A DNA stretch of 64,000 nt from assembly GCF_008329905.1 (NCBI RefSeq), contig NZ_CP032155.1:3224001-3288000 (forward strand). Reading direction: 5' to 3'. The DNA comes from Mycobacterium sp. ELW1. Lineage in GTDB: Bacteria > Actinomycetota > Actinomycetes > Mycobacteriales > Mycobacteriaceae. Below, piece by piece: positions 35,501 through 46,268 of this stretch (position 1 is its first letter; every line of letters starts with the position of its first letter). The notes beneath the pieces were generated by a model. It searched no databases and was not told where the DNA came from. It was given only the letters and a program-made list of their open reading frames with translations. The position numbers and the translations under genes are program-made.

Positions 35501-36358
35501 ATGATGATGGCGGTCGCGGGGACGAGTCTGATGGCTATGACACACAATCCAGCGTCCGCGCGAGAGCGGACCCGTCGCATCCTTATTACGGGCTACGGGG
35601 TGGCGAGTTACCTCGTCTTCCTCGTCGCATTCTGCTACGCCGTCGTCTTCGTCGGCGCCATCGTCGTGCCGCGCACGGTCGACCACGGCATCGACGGTGC
35701 CCCGTGGGGCCTGGCGCTCGTGATCAACACGGCGCTGCTCGGGCTGTTCGCCATCCAGCACAGCGTGATGGCCAGACCCGCCTTCAAGCGGTGGTGGACT
35801 CGCTTCGTGCCGCGGGAGATGGAACGCAGCACGTACGTTCTGCTGGCCAGTCTTGTTCTGCTGCTGCTGTATTGGCAGTGGCGGACCATGCCCGGGGTGA
35901 TCTGGCAGGTGGACCAGCCGGCGATCCGGGCGCTGCTGTGGACGGTGTTCGCGGCGGGGTGGATCACCGTCTTGGCCGCGACGTTCATGATCGACCACTT
36001 CGAGCTGTTCGGGTTGCGCCAGGTGTTCGAGGCCTGGCGCGGTTCGTCGCGCCGCCGGACGGGATTCCGGGCCACCCTGCTCTACCGGCTGGTTCGTCAT
36101 CCCCTCATGCTGGGATTCCTGATCGCCTTCTGGGCGACTCCGGTGATGACCGTGGGTCATCTCCTGTTCGCGATCGGTACGACCGGTTACATCCTGGTGG
36201 CCCTGCAGCTCGAGGAGCGCGACCTGATCGCCGAGCTCGGCGACAGCTACCGGGACTACCGCAAGCAGGTGCCGATGCTGGTGCCCGGTTTGCGTGCGCG
36301 GTCATGCCCGGTGACCGGGGCGGCGCCGGACGGTTTTTCCACCCCGTCGCGGGGGTAA
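35501..36358 (+). CDS. Integral membrane methyltransferase, MddA/NnrU-like
   Basis: 285 residues with five to six membrane helices. The features of the isoprenylcysteine methyltransferase-like membrane group are visible: LFAIQHSVMARPAFKRWW, ERSTYVLLASLVLLLLYWQWR, a C-terminal YRLVRHPLMLGFLIAFWATP and LEERDLIAELGDSYRDYRKQVP. The last two blocks form the SAM-binding part (HP and EERD motifs). Bacterial members include methanethiol S-methyltransferase (MddA), which makes dimethyl sulfide; that assignment is likely but not certain. ATG 35531 or 35537 could be the real start. Confidence 0.7.
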   Translation: MMMAVAGTSLMAMTHNPASARERTRRILITGYGVASYLVFLVAFCYAVVFVGAIVVPRTVDHGIDGAPWGLALVINTALLGLFAIQHSVMARPAFKRWWTRFVPREMERSTYVLLASLVLLLLYWQWRTMPGVIWQVDQPAIRALLWTVFAAGWITVLAATFMIDHFELFGLRQVFEAWRGSSRRRTGFRATLLYRLVRHPLMLGFLIAFWATPVMTVGHLLFAIGTTGYILVALQLEERDLIAELGDSYRDYRKQVPMLVPGLRARSCPVTGAAPDGFSTPSRG

Positions 36359-36367
36359 CCGCATGTC

Positions 36368-37189
36368 GTGGCTGACAATGCGATGCACGGAGCTGCGCGA
36401 GCAGCCACTGGGAGCAGACCCTTCGAACTCGCGGCCAGGGCCGGCTACAGCATCAGCGGTGTGTTGCACCTGGTGATCGCCTACATCATCGTGCACCTTG
36501 CCTTCGGGGTGGCCGGAAACGCCGACCAGTCGGGTGCGATGGCGACACTGGCCGCCCAGCCGGGCGGTGCGGTGGCCCTCTGGGTGACCGCAGCCGGCTT
36601 GGCCGCGCTGGCCCTGTGGCGCGTCGCCGAGGCAATTCTCGGCTCCCATCCCACCGAGGCGGGCCGCGAACACGAGGGCGCCTCGGATGCGTTCGACCGG
36701 ATCAAGTCCGGTGCGCTGGCCGTCCTCTACGTCGGCATCGCGCTGGCCGCGGTCCGGTTCGCCCGCGGCGGCGGCCAGTCGAGCGGCGAACAGAACAGCG
36801 GCCTCACCGCCCGACTGCTCCAAACCGGCTGGGGTAAGGGCCTATTGCTGATCGCCGCAGTGGTGATCATCTGCATCGGCGGATACCACGTGTACAAGGG
36901 TGTTTCGACGAAGTTCGAGGAGGATCTCACCGTCACCGGCGGCGGCCCGCTGATCACTCCGCTGGGCATAGCCGGGTACACCGCGAAGGGGATCGTGCTG
37001 GGCGGCGCCGGAGTACTTCTGGTGATCGCCACCTTCACCGCCGACCCCGCCAAAGGCGCCGGGCTGGACGCCGCGGTCAAGAGCCTCGGCCAGGCCCCGT
37101 TCGGCAAGGCGCTGCTCATCGTCGCGGCGGCCGGCATTGCCGCCTACGGCGCGTATTGCTTCGTCATGGCCCGCTTCGCGCGGATGTAG
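36368..37189 (+). CDS. DUF1206 domain membrane protein
   Basis: 273 residues from GTG 36368. Three repeated units, each of two membrane helices, begin with the pattern seen in ARAGYSISGVLHLVIAYI, DRIKSGALAVLYVGIAL and GIAGYTAKGIVLGGAGVLL. This three-fold arrangement defines DUF1206. No enzymatic residues are known. The C-terminus FVMARFARM matches the family. Same strand as the methyltransferase, 9 bp after it. Confidence 0.82.
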   Translation: MADNAMHGAARAATGSRPFELAARAGYSISGVLHLVIAYIIVHLAFGVAGNADQSGAMATLAAQPGGAVALWVTAAGLAALALWRVAEAILGSHPTEAGREHEGASDAFDRIKSGALAVLYVGIALAAVRFARGGGQSSGEQNSGLTARLLQTGWGKGLLLIAAVVIICIGGYHVYKGVSTKFEEDLTVTGGGPLITPLGIAGYTAKGIVLGGAGVLLVIATFTADPAKGAGLDAAVKSLGQAPFGKALLIVAAAGIAAYGAYCFVMARFARM

Positions 37190-37214
37190 CGCGCGGATGT
37201 AGCGGAGGCGCCGA

Positions 37215-38006
37215 CTACTCGGCGAAGTAGCGAAGCCGGGTGATCGACCCACCCGCCGCGCCCAGCTCGGCAATCACGACGCCGGCCTGCGGCCCGCGCA
37301 ACGACGCCGTCACCGACGAGCCGGCAGCGATGACTTTCGTCCACGAGACCCCCGCCAGCTCGTCGACGAATGCGCCGAACTTCATCGGGCTCTGCTCACC
37401 GCGGGTGATCAGCGCTCCGGAGCCGAGGGCGCGCCAGGCCCGCAACTGATCGCCGGCCGTCACCGCCTCGAGGAAGCCGCGCACCGTTCGTTTGCCCCGG
37501 AACCGGGCGCCCCGGAAGCCGGAGGCGAACCCCAGCGTCCCGCGCCACCGTTGATTGCGGATCAGCGCGCGACTCAGGTCGACCGCCTGCGGAGCCGCCG
37601 CCGGCCCGTTGCGGGCGAACTGCACCACCATCGCCGGGAGTTCCCAATAGGCGCGCAACTGCTCGATGCGCCAGCCGTCGGTGACCTCCCGCAGGTCATA
37701 ACGCAGCACCGCCGGGATGTGCATCGTCACCGAGGGGCCCATCCCGACGTCGAGGATGACATCGCGAATGACGGCGGAGTCCGAAACGATGTCGGCCTCG
37801 TGACGGAAGACGATCCGGCGCGGCGCGATGAAGGTGTCGTAGAACCGGCCGATCTGTAGCGACCCGACATGCGGGCGCGATCCGACGGGATCCTCGACCC
37901 GGCCGTCATCGGTGAACAATCCGACCCAGCCGGCGCGGTCGTGAGCGGCCGCCATCAGCGGGGAGCGGTCGACGACGTCGATGAGTGTCGAACGGGGTGC
38001 GGTCAT
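37215..38006 (-). CDS. NTF2-like (SnoaL-type) hypothetical protein, probably two-domain
   Basis: 263 residues. The first half has the NTF2-like layout AAHDRAGWVGLFTDDGRVEDPVGSRP, then a FYDTFIAPRRIVFRH strand and WRIEQLRAYWELPAM. The second half (FLEAVTAGDQLRAWRAL..., VIAELGAAGGSITRLRYF) looks like a second copy. Such cone-shaped folds bind small hydrophobic ligands, sometimes as ketosteroid isomerase-type enzymes; no catalytic Asp/Tyr pair could be assigned. Its ATG overlaps the pncA stop (TGATG), so the two are co-transcribed. Confidence 0.65.
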   Translation of the reverse strand: MTAPRSTLIDVVDRSPLMAAAHDRAGWVGLFTDDGRVEDPVGSRPHVGSLQIGRFYDTFIAPRRIVFRHEADIVSDSAVIRDVILDVGMGPSVTMHIPAVLRYDLREVTDGWRIEQLRAYWELPAMVVQFARNGPAAAPQAVDLSRALIRNQRWRGTLGFASGFRGARFRGKRTVRGFLEAVTAGDQLRAWRALGSGALITRGEQSPMKFGAFVDELAGVSWTKVIAAGSSVTASLRGPQAGVVIAELGAAGGSITRLRYFAE

Positions 38007-38563
38007 CAGGCGGTGTGAACCAGTTCGATTCCGCGATCGCGCATCTCGTCCAATGCGTCGGCAGTCGACCCGGGGGCAACACCGGCCGTCAGGTCGACCA
38101 GCACACGGGTTGTGAATCCGGCGCGGGTGGCATCGGCCGCGCTTTGGCGCACGCAGTAGTCGGTGGCGATCCCGGCGATGTCGACTTCGTCCACGCCTCG
38201 TGCGCGCAGCCAGTCAGCCAGTGCGGTGTGGTCGACGTGGCCTTCGAAGCCGCTGTACGCCGCGGTGTGGGCGCCCTTGTGGAACACCGCCTCGATCGGG
38301 GTGGTGTCCAGTTCGGGGTGGAAATCGGCTCCGGAGGTCCCGGCCACACAATGCGGCGGCCACGAATCCTTGAAGTCGGGGTGTTCGGCGAAATGGGGAC
38401 CGGGGTCCACGTGGTAGTCCTTGGTGGCCACCACGTGGTCGTAGCCGTGGTCACCGGCCAGCAACGCGTTGATCCCCCGCACCACGTCGCCGGCCCCGGT
38501 GACCGCCAACGATCCGCCCTCGCAGAAATCGTTCTGCACGTCGACGATGATCAACGCCCGCAT
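38006..38563 (-). CDS. pncA: Nicotinamidase/pyrazinamidase PncA
   Basis: 185 residues, one shorter than M. tuberculosis PncA. The catalytic triad is Asp8 (VDVQNDF), Lys96 (FHKGAHT) and Cys137 (ATDYCVRQ). The metal site is Asp49, His51, His57 and His71 (KDYHVDPGPHF and PPHCVAGT). It hydrolyses nicotinamide to nicotinate for NAD salvage and, in mycobacteria, activates pyrazinamide. All key residues are intact. Divergent from the large fusion gene with a 57-bp gap. Confidence 0.96.
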   Translation of the reverse strand: MRALIIVDVQNDFCEGGSLAVTGAGDVVRGINALLAGDHGYDHVVATKDYHVDPGPHFAEHPDFKDSWPPHCVAGTSGADFHPELDTTPIEAVFHKGAHTAAYSGFEGHVDHTALADWLRARGVDEVDIAGIATDYCVRQSAADATRAGFTTRVLVDLTAGVAPGSTADALDEMRDRGIELVHTA

Positions 38564-38620
38564 CTGCCCACCGTATCGGCAGATCCGAGGCTGTCCACCC
38601 GCAGTACAGTTCGTAGCGAT

Positions 38621-41551
38621 ATGACACCGTTCGACTTCTTCCAGGCCGAGGAGCTGCCGGTGCCGGCGATCACCCCGGCGCAGGCCCATGACATCGCCAC
38701 GACGCAATTCGGGATCGACTGCGAGGTGACCGCGCTGGGCAGCCAGCAGGACGCCAACTACCTGCTGAGCCGTACCGACGGTGAGCCGATCGGGGTGCTC
38801 AAGATCGCCAACCCCGCGTTCTCCCGCGTCGAGATCGAGGCCCAGGACGCGGCAGCCGAATACCTGAGTCAGGCCGGATGTGACGTGCGCGCCGCGACCA
38901 ACGTCGCGTTTGCCGGCGTCGACCCGATCGCCGAGGTGCGCGACGGCAACGGCGCGGTCGTGTACGCCCGGATCATCGCGCATCTGGCCGGCGGCACCTT
39001 GAGCGGTGACCGATACATCACGCCGGCCCGGGCGGCGGCGCTGGGCGCCCTGGCCGGCCGCACCGTCCGCGCGCTGGCCGACTTCGACCATGCGGGCGTC
39101 GACCGGGTGTTGCAGTGGGACCTGCGCCACGCCCTGCGCACCGTTGAGGTGCTTGCCGAGCATGTCTCCGACCCCGGACGCCGGGAGGCCCTCGAAACGG
39201 CGGCGGCCGCCGCGTGGCAGGTGGTCGCCGACCTCGCCGACGATCTGCCGGTCCAGGTGATCCACGGCGACCTCACCGACGACAACGTCGTGTGCAGCCC
39301 GGCGGAGAGCGGCCGGCTGCCCGACGGGGTGATCGACCTGGGCGATCTGACCCGGTCCTGGACCGTCGGCGAACTGGCCATCGCCATCTCCTCGCTGCTG
39401 CGCCATGAGGGTGGCGAACCCGTCGCAACCCTGCCCGCCGTCGCGGCCTTCCACGCCGTGCGTCCGCTGAGCCCCGCCGAGATCGAGGCCCTCTGGCCTC
39501 TGGTCGTGCTGCGGGCGGCCGTGCTGGTGGTCAGCGGTATCCACCAGGCCTCGATCGACGCCGACAACGCCTACGCCACGGGCGCCCTGGACTACGAATG
39601 GCGGATCTTCGAACGCGCCATCGACGTTCCCGGTGACGTCATGACCGCGACCATCCGAGCGGCACTCGGCGCGGCGCAGGCGAGCGAGCCGCTGCCCGTG
39701 GACATCCCGTTGATCGGCGGGCTCTCGCCGGAGACCGTCGTGCGGCTGGACCTGTCGTCGGAGGCCGACGCGATGGACTCCGGCCGGTGGCTGGCCGCCG
39801 ACTGCGAAGACGATCTGGCTGCCGAGGCGCTGGCCGGTGGCGCCGGTGCGGTCGTGACGACGTTCGGCCAGCCGCGCATGACCCGCTCGGCGCCGCTGAG
39901 TCCGGAGTCGTCGGCCACCGTCGGCACCGGCCTGGACCTGTGGCTGGCCGTGCTGTCGCCGATCACCGCGCCCTGGGACTGCGTGATCGACGCGGCCGCC
40001 GACGACAGCATCGCCCTGACCGGCACCGCGGGAACGGTGCACGTCCGCGGCCGCCTGCACATCGGTGATCAGATCCGGTCCGGCGACAGCGTCACCGCGG
40101 GCACTCCGCTCGGCAGCGTCGAGGGTCGGGCCTGGATCCAGTGGCGCAACCGGCCCGACGTCTCGGTGCCCGACTTCGTTCGCGCCGAATACGGCACCGG
40201 CTGGCTCAGCCTGGTGGAGAACCCGAGCGCGCTGCTCGGCCTGCCCGCCGTGGCGGCGGCGGCCGACGACAGCGAGGCGCTGTGGCGCCGCCGGGCGGAC
40301 TCGTTCGCGACGGTGCAGGAGCACTACTACCTGAATCCGCCCCGCATCGAACGCGGCTGGCGCGAGCACATGGTGTCCACCGAGGCGCGCAGCTACCTCG
40401 ACATGGTCAACAACGTCGCGCTCCTCGGCCACGGCCATCCGGTGCTCGCCGACGCCGTCGCGCGCCAGTGGCGTCGGCTCAACACCAATTCGCGATTCAA
40501 CTACGCGGCGGTGGTAGCGCTCTCGGAGCGACTGGCCGCCACCCTGCCCGATCCATTGGACACCGTATTCCTGGTGAACTCCGGCTCGGAGGCCGGCGAC
40601 CTGGCGCTGCGACTGGCGATGGCCACGACCGGGCGCCATGACGTGGTCTCGATGGCCGAGGCCTACCACGGCTGGACGTATGCCACCGACGCGGTGTCGA
40701 CGTCGGTGGCCGACAACCCGAACGCTCTGGCCACCAGGCCGAGCTGGGTCCACACCGTCCCCTCACCCAACGCCTACCGTGGCGAGTACCGCGGGCCGGA
40801 CGCCGCGCGCTATGCACCCGAGGCGGTGCAGATCATCGAACAGCTTGCCGCGCAGGGCAATCCGCCGGCAGCGTTCATCTGCGAACCGTTCTACGGAAAC
40901 GCCGGCGGGATGGCGCTGCCCGACGGCTACCTCACGGCTGTCTACGCCGCGGTGCGCGCAGCGGGTGGACTGGCGATCGCCGACGAGGTGCAGGTCGGCT
41001 ACGGCCGCACCGGCCGCTGGTTCTGGAGCTTCCAGCAGCAGGATGTGGTGCCCGACATCGTCACGGTGGCCAAGGCGATGGGCAATGGTCAGCCGCTCGG
41101 CGCGGTCATCACCACCCGCGAGATCGCCGAGCGGTACCGCACCCAGGGCTACTTCTTCTCCTCCGCAGGCGGCAGCCCGGTGTCCTGCGTGGTCGGCCTG
41201 ACGGTGCTCGATCTGCTGGAGAAAGAGGGCCTGCAGCACAACGCCCTGATCGTCGGCGACCACCTCAGGGCCCGCATCGAGGAGCTGGCGACCCGTCACG
41301 AGCTGATCGGCACCGTGCACGGCAGCGGGCTCTACATGGGCGTCGAGCTGGTCCGCGACCGCACCACGCTGGAACCCGCCGTCTCCGAGACCGCGGCGAT
41401 CTGCGAGCGGCTGCTCGAACTCGGCGTGATCGTGCAGCCGACCGGTGACCGGCAGAACGTGCTGAAGGTCAAACCGCCGATGTGCATCACCCGGGAGTCG
41501 GCGGACTTCTTCGTCGACATGCTCGAACGGGTACTGACCACCGGGTGGTGA
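38621..41551 (+). CDS. APH-type kinase / M23-like / class III aminotransferase fusion protein
   Basis: 976 residues in three parts. Residues 1-350 are an aminoglycoside-phosphotransferase-like kinase with HGDLTDDN (catalytic Asp217) and VIDLGDLTRSW. Residues ~430-530 resemble an M23/lysostaphin-like beta domain (ITAPWDCVIDAAADD, VHVRGRLHIGDQIRSGDSV) without obvious metal histidines. Residues ~560-976 are a class III PLP aminotransferase: SGSEAGDLALRLA, IADEVQVGYGRTG and a PLP lysine at 818 (TVAKAMGNG). The combination suggests sequential phosphorylation and transamination or lyase action on an amino-alcohol such as ethanolamine. The architecture occurs in other bacteria; the substrate is unknown. 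ATG 38621 is preferred; upstream codons would run through the divergent pncA. Confidence 0.85.
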   Translation: MTPFDFFQAEELPVPAITPAQAHDIATTQFGIDCEVTALGSQQDANYLLSRTDGEPIGVLKIANPAFSRVEIEAQDAAAEYLSQAGCDVRAATNVAFAGVDPIAEVRDGNGAVVYARIIAHLAGGTLSGDRYITPARAAALGALAGRTVRALADFDHAGVDRVLQWDLRHALRTVEVLAEHVSDPGRREALETAAAAAWQVVADLADDLPVQVIHGDLTDDNVVCSPAESGRLPDGVIDLGDLTRSWTVGELAIAISSLLRHEGGEPVATLPAVAAFHAVRPLSPAEIEALWPLVVLRAAVLVVSGIHQASIDADNAYATGALDYEWRIFERAIDVPGDVMTATIRAALGAAQASEPLPVDIPLIGGLSPETVVRLDLSSEADAMDSGRWLAADCEDDLAAEALAGGAGAVVTTFGQPRMTRSAPLSPESSATVGTGLDLWLAVLSPITAPWDCVIDAAADDSIALTGTAGTVHVRGRLHIGDQIRSGDSVTAGTPLGSVEGRAWIQWRNRPDVSVPDFVRAEYGTGWLSLVENPSALLGLPAVAAAADDSEALWRRRADSFATVQEHYYLNPPRIERGWREHMVSTEARSYLDMVNNVALLGHGHPVLADAVARQWRRLNTNSRFNYAAVVALSERLAATLPDPLDTVFLVNSGSEAGDLALRLAMATTGRHDVVSMAEAYHGWTYATDAVSTSVADNPNALATRPSWVHTVPSPNAYRGEYRGPDAARYAPEAVQIIEQLAAQGNPPAAFICEPFYGNAGGMALPDGYLTAVYAAVRAAGGLAIADEVQVGYGRTGRWFWSFQQQDVVPDIVTVAKAMGNGQPLGAVITTREIAERYRTQGYFFSSAGGSPVSCVVGLTVLDLLEKEGLQHNALIVGDHLRARIEELATRHELIGTVHGSGLYMGVELVRDRTTLEPAVSETAAICERLLELGVIVQPTGDRQNVLKVKPPMCITRESADFFVDMLERVLTTGW

Positions 41552-41552
41552 G

Positions 41553-42266
41553 TCAGCCCGACAAGGTTCGGGCCGCCAGCCAGTCGCGCTGAGCGCGCAC
41601 GAACGGCGCGTCGACCACCGCTCCGTGACCGGGCACGTACAGCGCGTCGTCGCCACCGAGTTCGAGTAGCCGGTCCAGGGCGTGCGGCCAGGCCGGCAGA
41701 TCCGAGCCTGCGTCGATCGCCGGGTCGGCGGACTCTTCGACCAGGTCGCCACAGAAGACGACCGTGCGCTGGTCCGCTGCCACCGGCGGCACGACTACCA
41801 CCAGGTCATGGTCGGTATGGCCTGGTCCCGGCAGTTCGAGATGCACGCTGCGGCCACCGAGGTCGAGATCGGCGGCGGTGACGGTGTGGTCGGGTGCACG
41901 GACGCCGGCGATCGCCTGGTCCAGCCGGTCCGGGTCGGCCCCGTACCGCAGGGCGTGGGCCCGAACCTGGCCGATTCCGGAGGTCAGCGCGCGGGTGACG
42001 GCCGACGGCGAATACAGGACGGCCGTACCGAAACCTGCCGAGCCCAGGATGTGGTCGAAATGGTGGTGGGTCATCACCACGTCGGTCACCGCGGCGCCGG
42101 TGATCGCGACGACGTCGTCGGCGATCTGAGCGGCTTCGGAAAGCGTTGTACCGCAATCGATCAGCAAATTTCGGCGCTCGCCTCGAACCAGCCCGACCGT
42201 GACGTCGAGGAACGACAGCCGACAGCGGTATACACCATCGGCCAGCGTTTCCCAGAGGAGGTGCAT
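41553..42266 (-). CDS. MBL-fold metallo-hydrolase
   Basis: 237 residues. All metal motifs of the metallo-beta-lactamase fold are visible: THHHFDH (zinc ligands), GPGHTDHD, FCGDLVEE (bridging Asp) and VPGHG near the C-terminus. Glyoxalase II-like and other thioester or lactone hydrolases share this pattern. It converges on the fusion gene (1-bp gap). On the other side it is divergent from the glycosyltransferase operon. A perfect TATAAT with the shared 17-bp element lies upstream, so it is probably in the same regulon. No Shine-Dalgarno is visible before ATG 42266. Confidence 0.85.
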   Translation of the reverse strand: MHLLWETLADGVYRCRLSFLDVTVGLVRGERRNLLIDCGTTLSEAAQIADDVVAITGAAVTDVVMTHHHFDHILGSAGFGTAVLYSPSAVTRALTSGIGQVRAHALRYGADPDRLDQAIAGVRAPDHTVTAADLDLGGRSVHLELPGPGHTDHDLVVVVPPVAADQRTVVFCGDLVEESADPAIDAGSDLPAWPHALDRLLELGGDDALYVPGHGAVVDAPFVRAQRDWLAARTLSG

Positions 42267-42333
42267 CACAGGAAAGATAGACCCTGGCCTACGGTGGTGG
42301 TGGGCACTTACGTTGCACTGTGTAGCTAAGCGA

Positions 42334-42339
42334 ATTATA
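42334..42339 (-). promoter_or_regulatory. Consensus -10 box (TATAAT) for the MBL gene
   Basis: The minus strand reads TATAAT at these positions, rare in this GC-rich sequence. The expected start of transcription is about 42327, giving a ~60-nt leader to ATG 42266. The shared 17-bp element starts 3 bp upstream, covering the spacer and -35 zone. Confidence 0.6.
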
Positions 42340-42342
42340 GTC

Positions 42343-42359
42343 CAGACACATGTCCAGAC
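42343..42359. promoter_or_regulatory. Shared regulatory element, copy A (CAGACACATGTCCAGAC)
   Basis: A 17-bp element in the divergent promoter of the MBL gene and the glycosyltransferase operon. It matches the copy at 46252-46268 (opposite strand) in 16 of 17 positions. Here it is part of a local direct repeat of GTCCAGACA-type units (TCCAGACA at 42341-42348 and again at 42353-42360, 12 bp apart). Core GACA-CA-TGTC is a small dyad. The probable binder is the TetR protein encoded at 46262-46840, whose own start overlaps copy B. Confidence 0.6.
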
Positions 42360-42455
42360 AGTTCGCTGACCGTGTCCGGTTACATACACGATGACATATG
42401 CGAGCTCGGCGGGTAGTTCAGCCGTATCAGTCACGGACGTTGCAGGAGCGTGAAC

Positions 42456-43727
42456 ATGCGGATTGCGTTGCTGTCCTACCGCAGCAAAACCCACTGTGGC
42501 GGGCAGGGCGTCTACGTCCGGCACTTGAGCCGCGGACTGGTCGAACTCGGCCATGACGTCGAGGTGTTCTCCGGTCAGCCCTACCCCGAGATCCTCGATC
42601 CCCGGGTTCGGCTGACCAAGGTCCCCAGCCTGGACCTCTACCGGGAACCCGACCCGTTCCGGGTGCCGCACCCCAGCGAGATCCGCGACCGCTACGACGC
42701 GCTGGAACTGGCCACCATGTGGACCTCCGGCTTCCCCGAGCCGCGCACCTTCAGCCTGCGCGCCGCCCGGCTGCTGGCCGCCCGCCTCGACGAGTTCGAC
42801 GTGGTGCACGACAACCAATGCCTGGGCACCGGCCTGCTGCGCATCGCCGACATGGGCCTGCCCGTCGTGGCCACCGTGCACCATCCGATCACCCGGGACC
42901 GCATTCTCGACCTCGCCGCGGCGAAGTGGTGGCGAAAGCCGTTGGTGCACAGGTGGTATGGCTTCGCGCAGATGCAGAAGAAGGTCGCCCGCCGCATTCC
43001 CGACCTGCTCACCGTGTCGTCGTCGTCGGCCACCGATATCGCCGACGATTTCGGCGTCAGCCCGGCGCAACTGCGTGTCGTGCCGCTCGGGGTGGATACC
43101 GAGCTCTTCAAACCCTCGGACCTCCCGCGGGTGCCGGGCCGCATCATCGCGATCTCCAGCGCGGATCGTCCGCTGAAGGGCATCGGGCACCTGCTCAACG
43201 CGGTGGCCAAGCTGCGCACCGAACACGACCTCGAATTGCAGCTGGTGGCCAAGCTGGAGCCCAACGGGCCGACCGAGAAGCTGATCGCCGAATTGGGTAT
43301 CAGCGACGTCGTGCACACTTCCAGCGGCTTGTCCGACGAAGAGCTTGCGAGCCTGTTCGCCTCGGCTGAAATCGCCTGCATCCCCTCGCTTTACGAAGGC
43401 TTCTCACTGCCCGCGGTGGAGGCCATGGCCAGTGGGACACCCATTGTGGCCAGCCGTGCCGGCGCGCTACCCGAGGTCCTGGGCCCCGACGGTGAATGCG
43501 CCGACCTGGTGACGCCGGGCGACGTCACGGAACTGACCGCCGCACTCGGCCGCCTGCTCGAATCCCCCGCCCGCCGTCAGTGGCTGGGCACGGCGGGCCG
43601 GCGCCGCGCGCTCGACGTCTTCAGCTGGGAATCGGTGGCCGCACAGACCGTGCGGGTCTACGAGCAGGCGATCGCCCGGACCGGGCGCGTGACGAACTCT
43701 GTCGAGGCGGTGGACGAATCATGCTGA
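42456..43727 (+). CDS. Glycosyltransferase family 4 protein
   Basis: 423 residues, GT-B fold. The N-terminal Rossmann domain starts MRIALLSYRSKTHCGGQGVYVRHLSRGL, with the Gly-rich acceptor loop. The C-terminal domain has RIIAISSADRPLKG (start of the donor domain), and the donor-site block SLYEGFSLPAVEAMASGTPIVASRAGALPEV, where the first Glu is the EX7E motif. Retaining transfer from a nucleotide sugar is expected. ATG 42456 has GCAGGAG 7 bp upstream; GTG 42450 is an alternative. First gene of a three-gene operon with overlapping ends. Confidence 0.92.
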   Translation: MRIALLSYRSKTHCGGQGVYVRHLSRGLVELGHDVEVFSGQPYPEILDPRVRLTKVPSLDLYREPDPFRVPHPSEIRDRYDALELATMWTSGFPEPRTFSLRAARLLAARLDEFDVVHDNQCLGTGLLRIADMGLPVVATVHHPITRDRILDLAAAKWWRKPLVHRWYGFAQMQKKVARRIPDLLTVSSSSATDIADDFGVSPAQLRVVPLGVDTELFKPSDLPRVPGRIIAISSADRPLKGIGHLLNAVAKLRTEHDLELQLVAKLEPNGPTEKLIAELGISDVVHTSSGLSDEELASLFASAEIACIPSLYEGFSLPAVEAMASGTPIVASRAGALPEVLGPDGECADLVTPGDVTELTAALGRLLESPARRQWLGTAGRRRALDVFSWESVAAQTVRVYEQAIARTGRVTNSVEAVDESC

Positions 43728-44435
43728 CCGTCGACTACGACCGCCTCGACGTCGGGCCGGGTACCACGGTCATCGACGTGGGCTGTGGCGCCGGGAGGCA
43801 CAGTTTCGAGGCCTACCGCCGCGGTGCCAACGTGATCGCCTTCGACCAGGACGCCGAAGAACTGGCTAACGTCGACACTCTGCTGCAGGCGATGGGCGAG
43901 GCCGGTGAGGCACCCGCATCGGCCAAGGCTCAGGTCGTGGTGGGTGACGCACTGGCGCTGCCGTATCCCGACGCGTCGTTCGACTGTGTGGTCGCCTCGG
44001 AGATCCTCGAGCACATCCCCAACGACGACGGCGCCATCGCCGAGTTGATTCGGGTGCTCAAGCCCGGTGGCAAGCTCGCGGTGACCGTGCCGCGCTGGCT
44101 TCCCGAGCAGATCTGCTGGCTGCTGTCCGACGAGTACCACGCCAACGAGGGCGGGCACATCCGGATCTACAAGGCCGACGAACTGCGCGACAAGCTGGTT
44201 CGCGGTGGCCTGGAGTTCACCTACTCCCATCACGCGCACGCCCTGCACTCCCCGTTCTGGTGGCTCAAATGCGCGGTCGGCGTGGAGAAGCCGAACCACC
44301 CAGCCGTCAAGGCGTACCACCAGCTGCTGGTGTGGGACATGATGTCGCGGCCGGCGCTGACCAGACTGGCCGAATCCGCGCTCAATCCGCTGGTCGGCAA
44401 GAGCGTGGCCCTCTACTTCGAGAAGCCGATCACGA

Positions 44436-44452
<17 letters not shown>
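43721..44452 (+). CDS. Class I SAM-dependent methyltransferase
   Basis: 243 residues. SAM motif I is VIDVGCGAGRHSFEA, with acidic motif II in AFDQDAEEL. Motif IV is DCVVASEILEHI and motif V LIRVLKPGGKLAVTVP. The C-terminal part (WWLKCAVGVEKPNHPAVKAYHQ) is less conserved and may bind the acceptor. It overlaps the glycosyltransferase by 7 bp and the next gene by 17 bp. It probably methylates the product of the glycosyltransferase or its carrier. Confidence 0.9.
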
Positions 44453-46188
<1,736 letters not shown>

Positions 46189-46251
46189 CTAGCCCTTACG
46201 CATGGTCCATGGCCAGCGCGCACCTTGTCGGTGCAGGTCAGTTGTAGTAGC

Positions 46252-46268
46252 GTCCGGACATGTGTCTG
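46252..46268. promoter_or_regulatory. Shared regulatory element, copy B, overlapping the tetR start
   Basis: The minus strand reads CAGACACATGTCCGGAC, 16 of 17 identical to copy A at 42343-42359. The tetR start codon GTG 46262 lies inside it. A repressor bound here would cover the start of a leaderless or nearly leaderless transcript, giving tight self-control. It is also 73 bp upstream of the methyltransferase start on the other strand. Confidence 0.6.

Noticed and set aside
38564..40753. Long open frame on the minus strand opposite the kinase/aminotransferase fusion
   Set aside because: It is the mirror of a high-GC coding frame; the plus-strand product has clear domains while the antisense one is low-complexity Arg/Gly/His-rich. 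Only its last 558 bp (pncA) are real.
42267..43316. Upstream extension of the MBL reading frame
   Set aside because: It runs antisense to the glycosyltransferase and crosses the divergent promoter; MBL homology starts at 42266.
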